DNA of 40,644 nucleotides from Lachnospiraceae bacterium (GTDB lineage: Bacteria; Bacillota_A; Clostridia; Lachnospirales; Lachnospiraceae): the NCBI GenBank assembly GCA_009774655.1, contig VSOD01000002.1, forward strand, positions 1 through 40,644, in the 5' to 3' direction. This document shows positions 1 through 7,555 of the stretch, piece by piece. Positions within the stretch are counted from its first letter, which is position 1. Every line of letters begins with the position of its first letter. The notes under the pieces were generated by a model. The model made no database searches, was not told where the DNA came from, and was given only the letters and a program-made list of their open reading frames with translations. The position numbers and the translations under genes were made by a program.

Positions 1-1092
1 CTTATAATAGTAAAGCCCGTATCCGCTTTTCACCAGCGCCTCACCCACCACGTTCTCATACAGCGCCCCTTTGTAGACGCCCAGATTCCGGTTCGCCCGC
101 AGATCCTCCTGCGCCTCCTCATCCAGCATAGCCACAAGCAGTCCGCTGTCCGCAAAATAGATCTTGTACTTCGTCTCGTCAAAATTTCCTTTCAGCGGAA
201 GCTCCGGAAAATGCATACAGTAACAGACATTAATGATTCCCGCATCCGCCAGCCACTCGATACAGCCCCGGTAATCCTTAAACCTGGCACCGGACGCCAC
301 CTTTGAGATCTGGAACTTCTTATTGTCCTTGGAAAGCTGCACCGGAATCTGCCGGAACACATTGAGGATTCTCGTCTGGTCCATCCCTTCCGCATACTTA
401 CGGACATCCTCCTCATAATCCGCCAGAAGCTGCCTCTGGATCGCCAGCGATCCCTCAAAGCTGTCCTTTATGATATACTCTCTGACCACCGCAGGCATCC
501 CGCCCAGAATACAATAATCCAGAAACAGACCGCCGTAGACGGACATCTGCGCCTCGTTAAACGGCTTTTCCTCCCGCATATGGTCCAGAAGTTCGTCTGC
601 AACACTCTCCTCATAACCCTTCGCCCACAGAAATTCCTCAAAATCAAGGGAATGCATGATATAATCCGTCTTATACCCCACGCTGTTACTCTCTATCCTT
701 CCATAATGGATACCCAGCATGGAACCGCTGCATATAACATCAAATCTTCCGTCCTGTGCAAAAAATTTGAGCGCCGTGGCAATCTCCGGAAACTCCTGCA
801 GTTCATCAAAAAAGAGCAGCGTTTTCCCCTCGACGAATTTCTTCGTCGGATCCATGCGCGAAATATTCCGGACCAGATCCGCCGTCTTGTAGCCGTCCGC
901 CGTGATCATCCTGTACTTCGGTTCTTCCACAAAGTTGATCTCCACCATGCACTCATAGTTCTGTTCCCCGAATCTTCTGATGGACTCCGTCTTCCCGACC
1001 TGCCGCGGCCCCTTGACCACCAGCGGCTTCCTCAACAGGTCATTCTTCCACTCTATCAGAAATGTATCTATTTTTCGTTTCAAATAAACCAT
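1..1092 (-). CDS. AAA-family ATPase with DUF4143-type C-terminus (3' end outside window)
   Basis: The reading frame runs from an ATG at 1092 and is still open at base 1 (364 codons), so the C-terminus is missing. The Walker A motif GPRQVGKT is at residues 28-35 and a Walker B-like LLFFDELQE near residue 95, followed by a sensor-like CSGSMLG. The middle (FLDYCILGGMPAVVREYI) and the later part (FADSGLVAMLDEE, YENVVGEALVKSGYGLYYY) fit the AAA_14 plus DUF4143 architecture, whose C-terminal part resembles a degenerate nuclease fold. The family is very common in gut anaerobes and its biological role is not established. A GGAG ribosome site lies 11 bases upstream. The gene is transcribed from its own promoter at 1127-1155, with an unusual repeat array directly upstream. 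No neighbour suggests a substrate. Confidence 0.85.
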   Translation of the reverse strand, partial: MVYLKRKIDTFLIEWKNDLLRKPLVVKGPRQVGKTESIRRFGEQNYECMVEINFVEEPKYRMITADGYKTADLVRNISRMDPTKKFVEGKTLLFFDELQEFPEIATALKFFAQDGRFDVICSGSMLGIHYGRIESNSVGYKTDYIMHSLDFEEFLWAKGYEESVADELLDHMREEKPFNEAQMSVYGGLFLDYCILGGMPAVVREYIIKDSFEGSLAIQRQLLADYEEDVRKYAEGMDQTRILNVFRQIPVQLSKDNKKFQISKVASGARFKDYRGCIEWLADAGIINVCYCMHFPELPLKGNFDETKYKIYFADSGLLVAMLDEEAQEDLRANRNLGVYKGALYENVVGEALVKSGYGLYYYK

Positions 1093-1126
1093 GACCGCCC
1101 ACACTCCTTTTGCTTTTCCCCTTATC

Positions 1127-1155
1127 AGTATATGCCATTTTCTCGAAAAATACAA
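1127..1155 (-). promoter_or_regulatory. Promoter of the AAA ATPase gene
   Basis: Reading the minus strand, a -35 TTGTAT (1150-1155) and a -10 TATACT (1127-1132) are separated by exactly 17 bases. The predicted start is near 1120, about 28 bases before the start codon. The repeat array at 1164-1278 begins 9 bases upstream of the -35. Confidence 0.65.
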
Positions 1156-1163
1156 TGCAGTGC

Positions 1164-1278
1164 AAAAAAATGAGGGAATTTTACCATAGGATTTACAAAA
1201 AGATGAGGGAATTATTTTTATATAATCACAAAAAGATGAGGGAATCCAAGTCACAATCCAACAAAAAGATGAGGGAAT
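1164..1278. repeat. Four direct repeats at exact 33-bp period upstream of the ATPase promoter
   Basis: The plus-strand motif CAAAAAGATGAGGGAAT (ATTCCCTCATCTTTTTG toward the gene) occurs four times. Its ATGAGGGAAT part starts at 1170, 1203, 1236 and 1269, so the period is exactly 33. The copy nearest the gene has one changed base (A for G before ATGAGGG). The 16 bases between copies are unrelated to one another. A conserved core with variable spacers placed just upstream of a -35 looks like an operator array with proteins on nearly the same helical face. The repeats are in frame in a short plus-strand ORF (KKMRE repeated), which is probably incidental. Confidence 0.85.
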
Positions 1279-1312
1279 CATGGTCCACATAACGCAATCC
1301 CCAATAACAACA

Positions 1313-1344
1313 GGCACTGTCCTGTTACCTTCCAAGACAGTGCC
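1313..1344 (-). terminator. Terminator after kdgK
   Basis: A perfect 9-bp stem, GGCACTGTC / GACAGTGCC, with a 14-base loop lies 86 bases past the kdgK stop codon. On the minus strand it is followed by a modest T-rich stretch (TGTTGTTATT). It separates the sugar-acid operon from the ATPase gene. Confidence 0.6.
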
Positions 1345-1429
1345 CGCCGCTTAAATTTTCATGATTGTATCCGTTATTATATCCGTTGTTTCCACATCTT
1401 ATGCTTCTTCCGAAGATTCGATGCGCCTG

Positions 1430-2527
1430 CTATCTCTGCACCCGCGCGCCTGCGCCGCCCATGATCGCCTCTACTTCCTTCCGGCTGGCCATGGTCGTAT
1501 CACCCGGCGTCGTCATGGCCAGTGCTCCATGTGCCGCGCCATAGTTGACCGCCAGCTCCGCGTCTCCCGTGGTCATCAGGCCATAGATCAGACCGGACGC
1601 AAAGGAATCGCCGCCGCCCACGCGGTCCATGATCTCCAGTCCCTTGTAGTCCTTCGCCTTGTAGATCTCGCCGTCCGCCCAGCAGATAGCGCTCCAGTCG
1701 TTCACCGTAGCTGTCTTCACCTCACGCAGCGTGGTGGCAACCACCTTGAAATTCGGATAAACCTGCGCCGCATGATTGATCATCTTCTTATAACCGTCCA
1801 GATTCAGTTCCTTTAAGTTCTCATCATTTCCCTCGATCTCGAATCCCAGACAGGCGGTGAAGTCTTCCTCATTGCCGATCATCACATCCACATACTTCGC
1901 AATCTCCTTATTAACTTCCTGCGCCTTGGCAAGGCCGCCGATGGCGCTCCACATGGAAGGCCGGTAATTCAGGTCATAAGAAATCACCGTGCCGTATTTC
2001 TTGGCCGTCTTGATCGCCGCCAGTACCGTCTCACAGGACTGCTCGGACAGTGCCGCATAGATGCCGCCCGTATGCAGCCAGCGCGCACCCAGCTCCCCGA
2101 AGATATGCTCAAAATCAAAGTCTTCCGGTGTCGCCTTGGAGATTGCCGTATTCGCACGGTCGGAGCATCCCACTGCTCCGCGGATGCCAAAGCCTCGCTC
2201 TGTAAAATTCAGCCCGTTCCGGCAGGTCCTGCCGATCCCGTCCGTCTTCATCCACTTGATCAGTGAAGTGTCCACGCCGCCCTGCAGAATAAAGTCTTCC
2301 ATCAACATCCCGACTTCATTATCCGCAAAGGCAGTGATAACACCCGTTTTTAATCCGAAGCATCTGCGCAGTCCGCGAACAACATTGTACTCTCCGCCGC
2401 CCTCCCAGGCCCGGAAACTTCTGGCTGTCCGAATCCGTCCCTCTCCCGGATCCAGCCGCAGCATTACCTCGCCCAATGACACCGCATCATATCTGCATTC
2501 CTTTTCTGGTCTCAAATTCAGTTCCAT
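1430..2527 (-). CDS. kdgK: 2-dehydro-3-deoxygluconokinase (PfkB family)
   Basis: This 365-residue sugar kinase should phosphorylate 2-keto-3-deoxygluconate (KDG) with ATP to give KDPG, the substrate of the adjacent aldolase. The ribokinase/PfkB fold is evident: an N-terminal EVMLRLDP strand, GGGEYNVVRGL near residues 43-53, and the C-terminal PfkB signature DRVGGGDSFASG at about 301-312, where Asp307 is the expected catalytic base. Length is slightly above the usual 310-340. The start is supported by GGGAG upstream. It is the last gene of the gntP-dehydratase-aldolase-kinase run, 50 bases after the aldolase gene, and is followed by a hairpin terminator. The KDG assignment rests on family resemblance plus the aldolase neighbour. 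Confidence 0.9.
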   Translation of the reverse strand: MELNLRPEKECRYDAVSLGEVMLRLDPGEGRIRTARSFRAWEGGGEYNVVRGLRRCFGLKTGVITAFADNEVGMLMEDFILQGGVDTSLIKWMKTDGIGRTCRNGLNFTERGFGIRGAVGCSDRANTAISKATPEDFDFEHIFGELGARWLHTGGIYAALSEQSCETVLAAIKTAKKYGTVISYDLNYRPSMWSAIGGLAKAQEVNKEIAKYVDVMIGNEEDFTACLGFEIEGNDENLKELNLDGYKKMINHAAQVYPNFKVVATTLREVKTATVNDWSAICWADGEIYKAKDYKGLEIMDRVGGGDSFASGLIYGLMTTGDAELAVNYGAAHGALAMTTPGDTTMASRKEVEAIMGGAGARVQR

Positions 2528-2577
2528 AACGTTCTCCCTCTCTTTTCCTGACTCTTTTCTCCGCTCTTGTTCCGTCT

Positions 2578-3216
2578 TTATCCCCGGATCGACGCTGCCA
2601 GCTCCACAGCCTCTTTTGTCATCTCCCGGATCTTATCAAATTCCCCGTTCCGTATCATATCCCCCTTCACCATCCAGCTGCCGCCACAGCACAGGATCTT
2701 GCCGAAACTAAGATAATCCTTTAAATTCTTTGCACTGATGCCGCCTGTAGGCATAAACTTCACCATCGTATAGGGAGCCGCCATCGCCTTGATCATCGCC
2801 ACGCCGCCGGCCTGCTCCGCCGGGAAGAACTTCACCACCTCCAGACCGCGCTTCACTGCCTGCGCCACCTCAGAAGGCGTGATACATCCCGGGAATACCG
2901 GAATCTTTTTCTCCAGACAATAATCCACGATCTCCGGATCAAAGCCGGGGCTGACGATGAACTTCGCCCCTGCCGCTGCAGCCCGGTCCACCTGCTTTGT
3001 CGTCAGCACCGTTCCTGCTCCGACTAACATTTCCGGATATTTCTCACTCATCAGACGGATGGACTCTTCCGCCGCCTCCGTGCGGAACGTCACCTCCGCA
3101 CAGGGCAGACCACCCTCCACCAGCGCTTTTGCCAACGGCAGCGCATCCTTCGCTTCTTCCAGCACCACTACCGGCACTACTCCATATTCATAAAATTGTT
3201 CTGCAATCGTCTTCAT
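2578..3216 (-). CDS. eda: KDPG/KHG aldolase
   Basis: This 212-residue class I aldolase should split 2-keto-3-deoxy-6-phosphogluconate into pyruvate and glyceraldehyde 3-phosphate. Expected active-site residues are visible: Glu41 and Arg45 in AEVTFRT, Thr70-region GAGTVLT (about 66-72), and the Schiff-base Lys129 in VVKFFPAEQ. The phosphate-binding PTGGIS follows. Length matches the family (about 205-215). A GGAG lies 8-10 bases before the ATG. It sits between the dehydratase and the KDG kinase, completing a semi-phosphorylative Entner-Doudoroff branch: sugar acid, KDG, KDPG, then central metabolism. Confidence 0.93.
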   Translation of the reverse strand: MKTIAEQFYEYGVVPVVVLEEAKDALPLAKALVEGGLPCAEVTFRTEAAEESIRLMSEKYPEMLVGAGTVLTTKQVDRAAAAGAKFIVSPGFDPEIVDYCLEKKIPVFPGCITPSEVAQAVKRGLEVVKFFPAEQAGGVAMIKAMAAPYTMVKFMPTGGISAKNLKDYLSFGKILCCGGSWMVKGDMIRNGEFDKIREMTKEAVELAASIRG

Positions 3217-3237
3217 GCACCCATCTCCTCTTCCTGC

Positions 3238-3301
3238 TATCCTGTCTTTCTGCTATCCCGTCTTCCCGTTATCCTGTCTTTCAGATATCCTGTTTGTTAA
3301 C
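3238..3301. repeat. Four imperfect 16-bp tandem repeats in the dehydratase-aldolase gap
   Basis: Units beginning TATCCTGTCTT, TATCCCGTCTT, TATCCTGTCTT and TATCCTGTTTG start at 3238, 3254, 3270 and 3286, an exact 16-base period. They lie in the untranslated spacer of the operon mRNA, where the sense strand reads GACAGGATA-type units. It may be a simple minisatellite. Confidence 0.75.
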
Positions 3302-3366
3302 GGACTCTGTCGCCAGACCGTTTCGCACAGATATCTCCATCCCGTAACCCTCATTAAGGTTTACGC

Positions 3367-5112
3367 TTAAAAATCCAGATATGCCCCTTTCATCGGACTT
3401 ACCGCATGTTCACTGAACATCCTCAGAACCCCTTTCTTATACTTAGGTTCTCTGGGCTTCCACTGCTTCCGTCTCTCTTCCAACACAGCGTCCACTTCCT
3501 CCATCGTCTTACGTTCCCCGGCAATTCCGATGATATTCAGCTTCCTTTCTTCCACATCGATCTCGATCAGATCCCCTTCTTCCACCAGCGCGATGGGGCC
3601 GCAATCCACCGCCTCCGGGCTGCAGTGCCCGATCACCGGCCCTGTGGACGCTCCGGAGAAACGGCCATCCGTAATCAGCGCAATGCTTTTTCCCAGTTCT
3701 TTATCGCTGCTGATCGCCTCGGAAGTGTAGAACATCTCCGGCATACCGCTGCCTTTCGGCCCTTCATAGCGGATAAAGACGGCATCCCCCTTTTGCACCT
3801 TATGCTTTAAGACCGCATCCAGACATTCCTCCTCACTGTCAAAAGGTCTGGCCTGCAGAACTGCCTTAAACATCTCCTTCGGACAGGCCGTATGCTTGAT
3901 CACAGCCCCCTCCGGCGCCAGATTACCCCGCAGGATGGCGATGCTGCCATCCGTTCCCAGTGCCTGATTAAAAGGCCGGATAATATCTTCTCTGGTCAAC
4001 GAAACATGATACCGCTCATTAAACTCCTGCAGCCACTTCTCACACCGCTCATAGAAACCGTTGCGCTTCAGCTCGTCCAGATTCTCTCCCAACGTCTTAC
4101 CCGTCACGGTCATCACGTCCAGATGCAGATACTCCCGTATCTCTTCCATGATCGCCGGCACGCCGCCCGCATAGTAGAAGCACTCCGCCGGCCAGCGGCC
4201 CGCCGGACGCACATCCAGAAGATATCTGGCGTTCCTGTGCAGTCTGTCGAAGGTATCTCCCGTAACCTCCAACCCGAATTCATGCGCGATGGCCGGAATA
4301 TGCAGCAGACAGTTGGTACTGCCGGATACAGCCGCATGCACCAGGATCGCATTCTCGAAACTGTCCATAGTGATCATCTCGCTGGGCCGCATCCCCGGCA
4401 TGGTCGCCAGCTTCACCGCCTGCGCCCCCGCTTCCCTTGCAAAAGCCAACAGGTCCGGACTGGTGGCCGGCATCAGCGCACTGCCCGGCAGCGCAAGCCC
4501 CAGCGCCTCCGCCATGATCTGCATCGTGGACGCCGTACCGATAAAAGAGCAGGCCCCGCAGCTGGGACAGGCGTTACACTTCGCCCAGTTTAACTTTTCC
4601 TCATCAATCTCGCCCCGCTGGAATTTGGCGCTGTACATGCCAAGCTGCTCTAGCGTAAGCATCTCCGGCCCCGCATTCATCGTACCGCCCGGCACCACCA
4701 CACCTGGCACATCCGCTCTCGCCAGCCCCATCAGATTGCCTGGCATTCCCTTGTCACAGCTCGCCAGATAGACTCCCGCATCAAAAGGCGTGGCTCCTGC
4801 ATGAATCTCGATCATATTGGCGATCATCTCCCGGCTTGCCAGACTGTAATTGATACCGTCCGTTCCCTGACTCTCACCGTCGCAGATATCCGTACAATAA
4901 TATCTTGCGCCATGCCCGCCGGCCTCCTCGACGCCCTTCCGCACTTCCTCCACCAGCAGGTTCAAATGCCCGCTTCCCGGATGGCTGTCGCCGTAAGTGC
5001 TCTCGATCATCACCTGCACCTTAGAAAGATCCTCCGGCTTCCATCCCGTTCCGATCCGCAGCGGATCTAATTCCGGCGCCAGTTTACGCATTTCCTGACT
5101 CTTTAATTCCAT
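3367..5112 (-). CDS. IlvD/Edd-family dehydratase, probable sugar-acid (gluconate-type) dehydratase
   Basis: This 581-residue protein belongs to the iron-sulfur IlvD/Edd family. Likely cluster cysteines are Cys77 (CDGESQGTDG), Cys119 (ASCDKGMPGNL) and Cys188 (CPSCGACSFIGTAST), with Lys121 as the expected carbamylated metal ligand. The C-terminal GRFSGASTGPVIGHCSPEA motif is also present. Dihydroxyacid dehydratase (ilvD), 6-phosphogluconate dehydratase (edd) and aldonate dehydratases share these motifs. The neighbours decide: a GntP permease upstream and KDPG aldolase plus KDG kinase downstream imply dehydration of an unphosphorylated aldonate (gluconate or a stereoisomer) to 2-keto-3-deoxy acid, since the kinase would be unnecessary for a phosphorylated product. 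An AAGGAG site precedes the ATG. The exact aldonate cannot be read from sequence. Confidence 0.85.
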   Translation of the reverse strand: MELKSQEMRKLAPELDPLRIGTGWKPEDLSKVQVMIESTYGDSHPGSGHLNLLVEEVRKGVEEAGGHGARYYCTDICDGESQGTDGINYSLASREMIANMIEIHAGATPFDAGVYLASCDKGMPGNLMGLARADVPGVVVPGGTMNAGPEMLTLEQLGMYSAKFQRGEIDEEKLNWAKCNACPSCGACSFIGTASTMQIMAEALGLALPGSALMPATSPDLLAFAREAGAQAVKLATMPGMRPSEMITMDSFENAILVHAAVSGSTNCLLHIPAIAHEFGLEVTGDTFDRLHRNARYLLDVRPAGRWPAECFYYAGGVPAIMEEIREYLHLDVMTVTGKTLGENLDELKRNGFYERCEKWLQEFNERYHVSLTREDIIRPFNQALGTDGSIAILRGNLAPEGAVIKHTACPKEMFKAVLQARPFDSEEECLDAVLKHKVQKGDAVFIRYEGPKGSGMPEMFYTSEAISSDKELGKSIALITDGRFSGASTGPVIGHCSPEAVDCGPIALVEEGDLIEIDVEERKLNIIGIAGERKTMEEVDAVLEERRKQWKPREPKYKKGVLRMFSEHAVSPMKGAYLDF

Positions 5113-5169
5113 ACCCCTTCTTCTCCTTTCCCATTCCTCTGTCAGCTTTTTATAGAAAATCTCTTCACG

Positions 5170-6528
5170 TTATGCAAAGAACGAAACAACAAGCGCCACC
5201 ACAAATCCGGTTCCGCCTACCAGCGTCTCCATGATTGTCCATGTCTTAAGGGTCGTCTTTTCATCCATCCCCACCAGTGACTTTACCAGCCAGAACCCGG
5301 AATCATTGAAATGTGAACATACCGTCGCTCCACCGGCCACTGCCGCCGTCGTGCAGGCCAGATACAGAGGTGACAGATCCGCGATCCCCGGCATCGCCGC
5401 AATAATGCCTGCTGCCATCGTCATGGCCACCGTCGCGGAACCTACACAGATCCTGACTAACGCCGCCACGATAAACGCCACCACCACGATCGGCAGCTTC
5501 GCCGAAGACACCGCATTGCCGATCAGATCACCCAAACCGGAATACTGCAGCATATACCGCAGCACACCGCCGCAGGCCGTTACCAGCAGGATCAGCCCCG
5601 TAGGCTCCAGCGACTTCGTCATGATCTTTTCCAACTCATCCATCTTGTAACCATGTTTTAATCCAAGTATCAGCATCGCCGCGATCGTTGCGATCAGCAG
5701 CGCCACAAAAGGCTCTCCCAGGAAACCGAAGATCGGTGCCAGACCGCTCAGCGCCGGCACAACCCCCGCTACGGAATCCAGAATGATCAGTACCAGAGGA
5801 ATCAGGATGATCCCTACGATAGTCCAGAACTTCGGCAGCTTCGACTCATCGAAATCCGCCTGGTTCGCCACATGCTCCGGCACCGGAACCATGTACTTAT
5901 TGCCGCAGATGGAACCCCACACAGGCCCCGCTACCACCATTGCCACGATACCGCACAGCACACCTACCATAATGACCCAGCCCAGTTCCACATTCAGCAT
6001 GGTAGCCACCAGCACCGGTCCCGGCGTAGGCGGAATAAACGCATGACCCACTGCCAGTCCTGCCAAAAGCGGGATCACATAAAAAAGGGAAGAGCGTTTC
6101 GTCCGCTTCGCCAGCGAGAATGCCAGCGGGATCAGAATGATCAATCCGGCGTCGAAAAATACCGGCATGGCGATGACCAGACCTGTAATACCCAGCGCCC
6201 AGGCCGCTTTCTTATCGCCGAACCACCGGACCATACTGACCGCCAGTGTCTGCGCGCCTCCCGAGGCCTCCAGGATCGCTCCGAACATGGATCCCAGCCC
6301 TACCAGCAGCGCAATTCCTTTTAACGTGTTCCCGATACCGTCATTTACCGCCGTCACAATATTCTCGAAAGGCATCCCCGCCCCGAGTCCGATCACGATC
6401 GCTCCCACCAATATGGAAACCATCGCCTGCACCTTAAATTTAATGATCAACAAAAGTAATACCACAAGCCCCAGAATTGCCGCTGTCACCAATCTGGTCG
6501 GATTTAAAGCCATTGCTTCACCAGCCAT
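5170..6528 (-). CDS. gntP: GntP-family gluconate:H+ symporter
   Basis: This 452-residue protein has about 12-14 hydrophobic segments spanning its whole length and typical GntP motifs: AFIPPTPGPV near residues 163-172, GLIILIPLAFSLAKRTK, and a C-terminal SHFNDSGFWLVK. The family imports gluconate and related sugar acids with protons. It is the first gene of the catabolic run, with an AGGAGG site 8 bases before the ATG. The promoter at 6617-6645 carries an overlapping palindrome that probably binds the FadR-type regulator encoded upstream. Substrate is likely gluconate or another aldonate used by the downstream dehydratase. Confidence 0.92.
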   Translation of the reverse strand: MAGEAMALNPTRLVTAAILGLVVLLLLIIKFKVQAMVSILVGAIVIGLGAGMPFENIVTAVNDGIGNTLKGIALLVGLGSMFGAILEASGGAQTLAVSMVRWFGDKKAAWALGITGLVIAMPVFFDAGLIILIPLAFSLAKRTKRSSLFYVIPLLAGLAVGHAFIPPTPGPVLVATMLNVELGWVIMVGVLCGIVAMVVAGPVWGSICGNKYMVPVPEHVANQADFDESKLPKFWTIVGIILIPLVLIILDSVAGVVPALSGLAPIFGFLGEPFVALLIATIAAMLILGLKHGYKMDELEKIMTKSLEPTGLILLVTACGGVLRYMLQYSGLGDLIGNAVSSAKLPIVVVAFIVAALVRICVGSATVAMTMAAGIIAAMPGIADLSPLYLACTTAAVAGGATVCSHFNDSGFWLVKSLVGMDEKTTLKTWTIMETLVGGTGFVVALVVSFFA

Positions 6529-6583
6529 TATTTGAACCCTCCTGTTTTACCGTTATGATTGATTTAATACACTTCACTATCTT

Positions 6584-6600
6584 TTAACATCTGACGTCTT
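6584..6600. promoter_or_regulatory. Secondary operator-like site downstream of the gntP start
   Basis: The core ACATCTGACGT matches the main palindrome at 12 of 17 positions. It falls about 10-25 bases downstream of the predicted gntP transcription start, a position suited to repression. Confidence 0.45.
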
Positions 6601-6616
6601 ATGTTATTGTGGTTAA

Positions 6617-6645
6617 ATTATATAATCACCGTATTTTTCATTCAA
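6617..6645 (-). promoter_or_regulatory. gntP operon promoter
   Basis: On the minus strand, -35 TTGAAT (6640-6645) and -10 TATAAT (6617-6622) are spaced by exactly 17 bases. The palindrome at 6644-6660 overlaps the upstream edge of the -35, and a second, weaker site lies just downstream of the predicted start. Confidence 0.75.
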
Positions 6646-6660
6646 TACATCTGATGTATT
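6644..6660. promoter_or_regulatory. Primary palindromic operator for the FadR-type regulator
   Basis: AATACATC and GATGTATT form perfect 8-base arms around a single central T. Related 17-base sites occur at 6584-6600 (12/17 matches), 6772-6788 (13/17) and, inside the regulator gene, 6843-6859 (13/17, other strand). FadR-subfamily GntR regulators bind short palindromes with odd central spacing, so position and symmetry both fit. Confidence 0.7.
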
Positions 6661-6683
6661 TATTTTCACTTCTACCTTTTGCA

Positions 6684-6723
6684 CAAAAAATGATGGGAAA
6701 TCCACGCCATTCCCCACCATCTT
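6684..6723 (-). terminator. Terminator of the FadR-type regulator gene
   Basis: On the minus strand GATGGTGGGGAAT can pair with ATTTCCCATC across a short GC-rich loop, followed at once by ATTTTTTG. This separates the regulator transcript from the gntP promoter. Confidence 0.65.
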
Positions 6724-6771
6724 TTGTGTATTATAGCTATTGTATTTTTTCAGTCGTCTGTTATACGTTCT

Positions 6772-6788
6772 CAGTCATCTGACGTATT
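6772..6788. promoter_or_regulatory. Operator-like site at the end of the FadR-type regulator gene
   Basis: CATCTGACGTATT matches the palindrome at 6644-6660 in 13 of 17 positions. It ends four bases past the regulator stop codon. Function is unknown; it may be an auxiliary looping site. Confidence 0.4.
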
Positions 6789-6792
6789 TCAC

Positions 6793-7503
6793 TCAGCCTT
6801 CTTTTTCCCGCTCCTCGAGAATCTTCATGATCGTCTGCCGGTTATACGTCAGATGCATCATCATGGCACATCGGGCTCCCACCGAATCCCGTTTCAGCAC
6901 GGCGTCCGTAACTGCCCGGTGGGTCTTGATCGTTTCCTCCATCAGCATATGATGGGTCAGGTTGGCAAACGTATAGACCGCCGTGTTGATGACCGGGATC
7001 AACGTCTCCACCACCTGATTTTTGCTGCAGCGGGCAATGCAGGTGTGGAACTCGATATCCTTACTGATATGATTGCGGCTGCTTCGGTACAGCTGTTCTG
7101 TCTCGTCGCACAGCCTTTTGAGCGTCCTTAATTCCTCCGCCGACGCATTCCTGCAGGCCAGGGCGGCAATCTCCGGCTCAATCATCAGCCGCACCTCGAA
7201 CAGATCCAGCGCCAGCTTATACTTGTCCTCAATCTTACCGAACCCCAGCGGATCCACCTCTATGGAATTGGTATTGATCACATAAGTGCCGGAGCCCCTG
7301 CGCACTTCCAGAATCCCTCTGGAGACCAGTCCCTTCACCGCTTCCCGGATCGTACTCCTGCCTACTCCGAACCGCTCCGCCAACTCAAATTCATTGGGAA
7401 TCTTCTGTCCCGGCTCCACCGGTTCCTGCAGGATATACTTCATCAACTCATCTTCGATCCTGGCCCCCAAAGGTTTTCTGTTCATCTTATCCGGACTGTA
7501 CAT
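6793..7503 (-). CDS. GntR-family transcriptional regulator, FadR subfamily
   Basis: This 236-residue regulator has an N-terminal winged helix-turn-helix (about residues 12-78; PNEFELAERFGVGRSTIREAVKGL is the characteristic helix pair) and a C-terminal helical FCD ligand domain (about 95-225). In the FCD domain, Glu/Asp and His residues such as DIEFHTCIARC and THRAVTDAV resemble the metal-coordinating positions of the family. FCD regulators commonly sense sugar acids. It is followed by its own terminator, then by the gntP promoter with matching palindromes, so it most likely represses the gluconate operon in the absence of inducer. An AGGAGG site precedes the ATG. It begins 52 bases after the cardiolipin synthase stop and could be co-transcribed with it. 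Confidence 0.88.
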   Translation of the reverse strand: MYSPDKMNRKPLGARIEDELMKYILQEPVEPGQKIPNEFELAERFGVGRSTIREAVKGLVSRGILEVRRGSGTYVINTNSIEVDPLGFGKIEDKYKLALDLFEVRLMIEPEIAALACRNASAEELRTLKRLCDETEQLYRSSRNHISKDIEFHTCIARCSKNQVVETLIPVINTAVYTFANLTHHMLMEETIKTHRAVTDAVLKRDSVGARCAMMMHLTYNRQTIMKILEEREKEG

Positions 7504-7555
7504 AACACCGCATCCTCCTGTAAAATCACCCTCACTTGCACTGAAAACTCAACGG

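Noticed and set aside
1164..1278. Possible small CRISPR array (regular repeats with unrelated spacers)
   Set aside because: Repeats of 17 and spacers of 16 bases are too short, there are only four copies, no cas genes are near, and the array abuts a promoter, so an operator array fits better.
3367..5112. Calling the dehydratase ilvD (branched-chain amino acid synthesis)
   Set aside because: Neighbours are a gluconate permease, KDPG aldolase and KDG kinase, and no ilv or leu genes are present.
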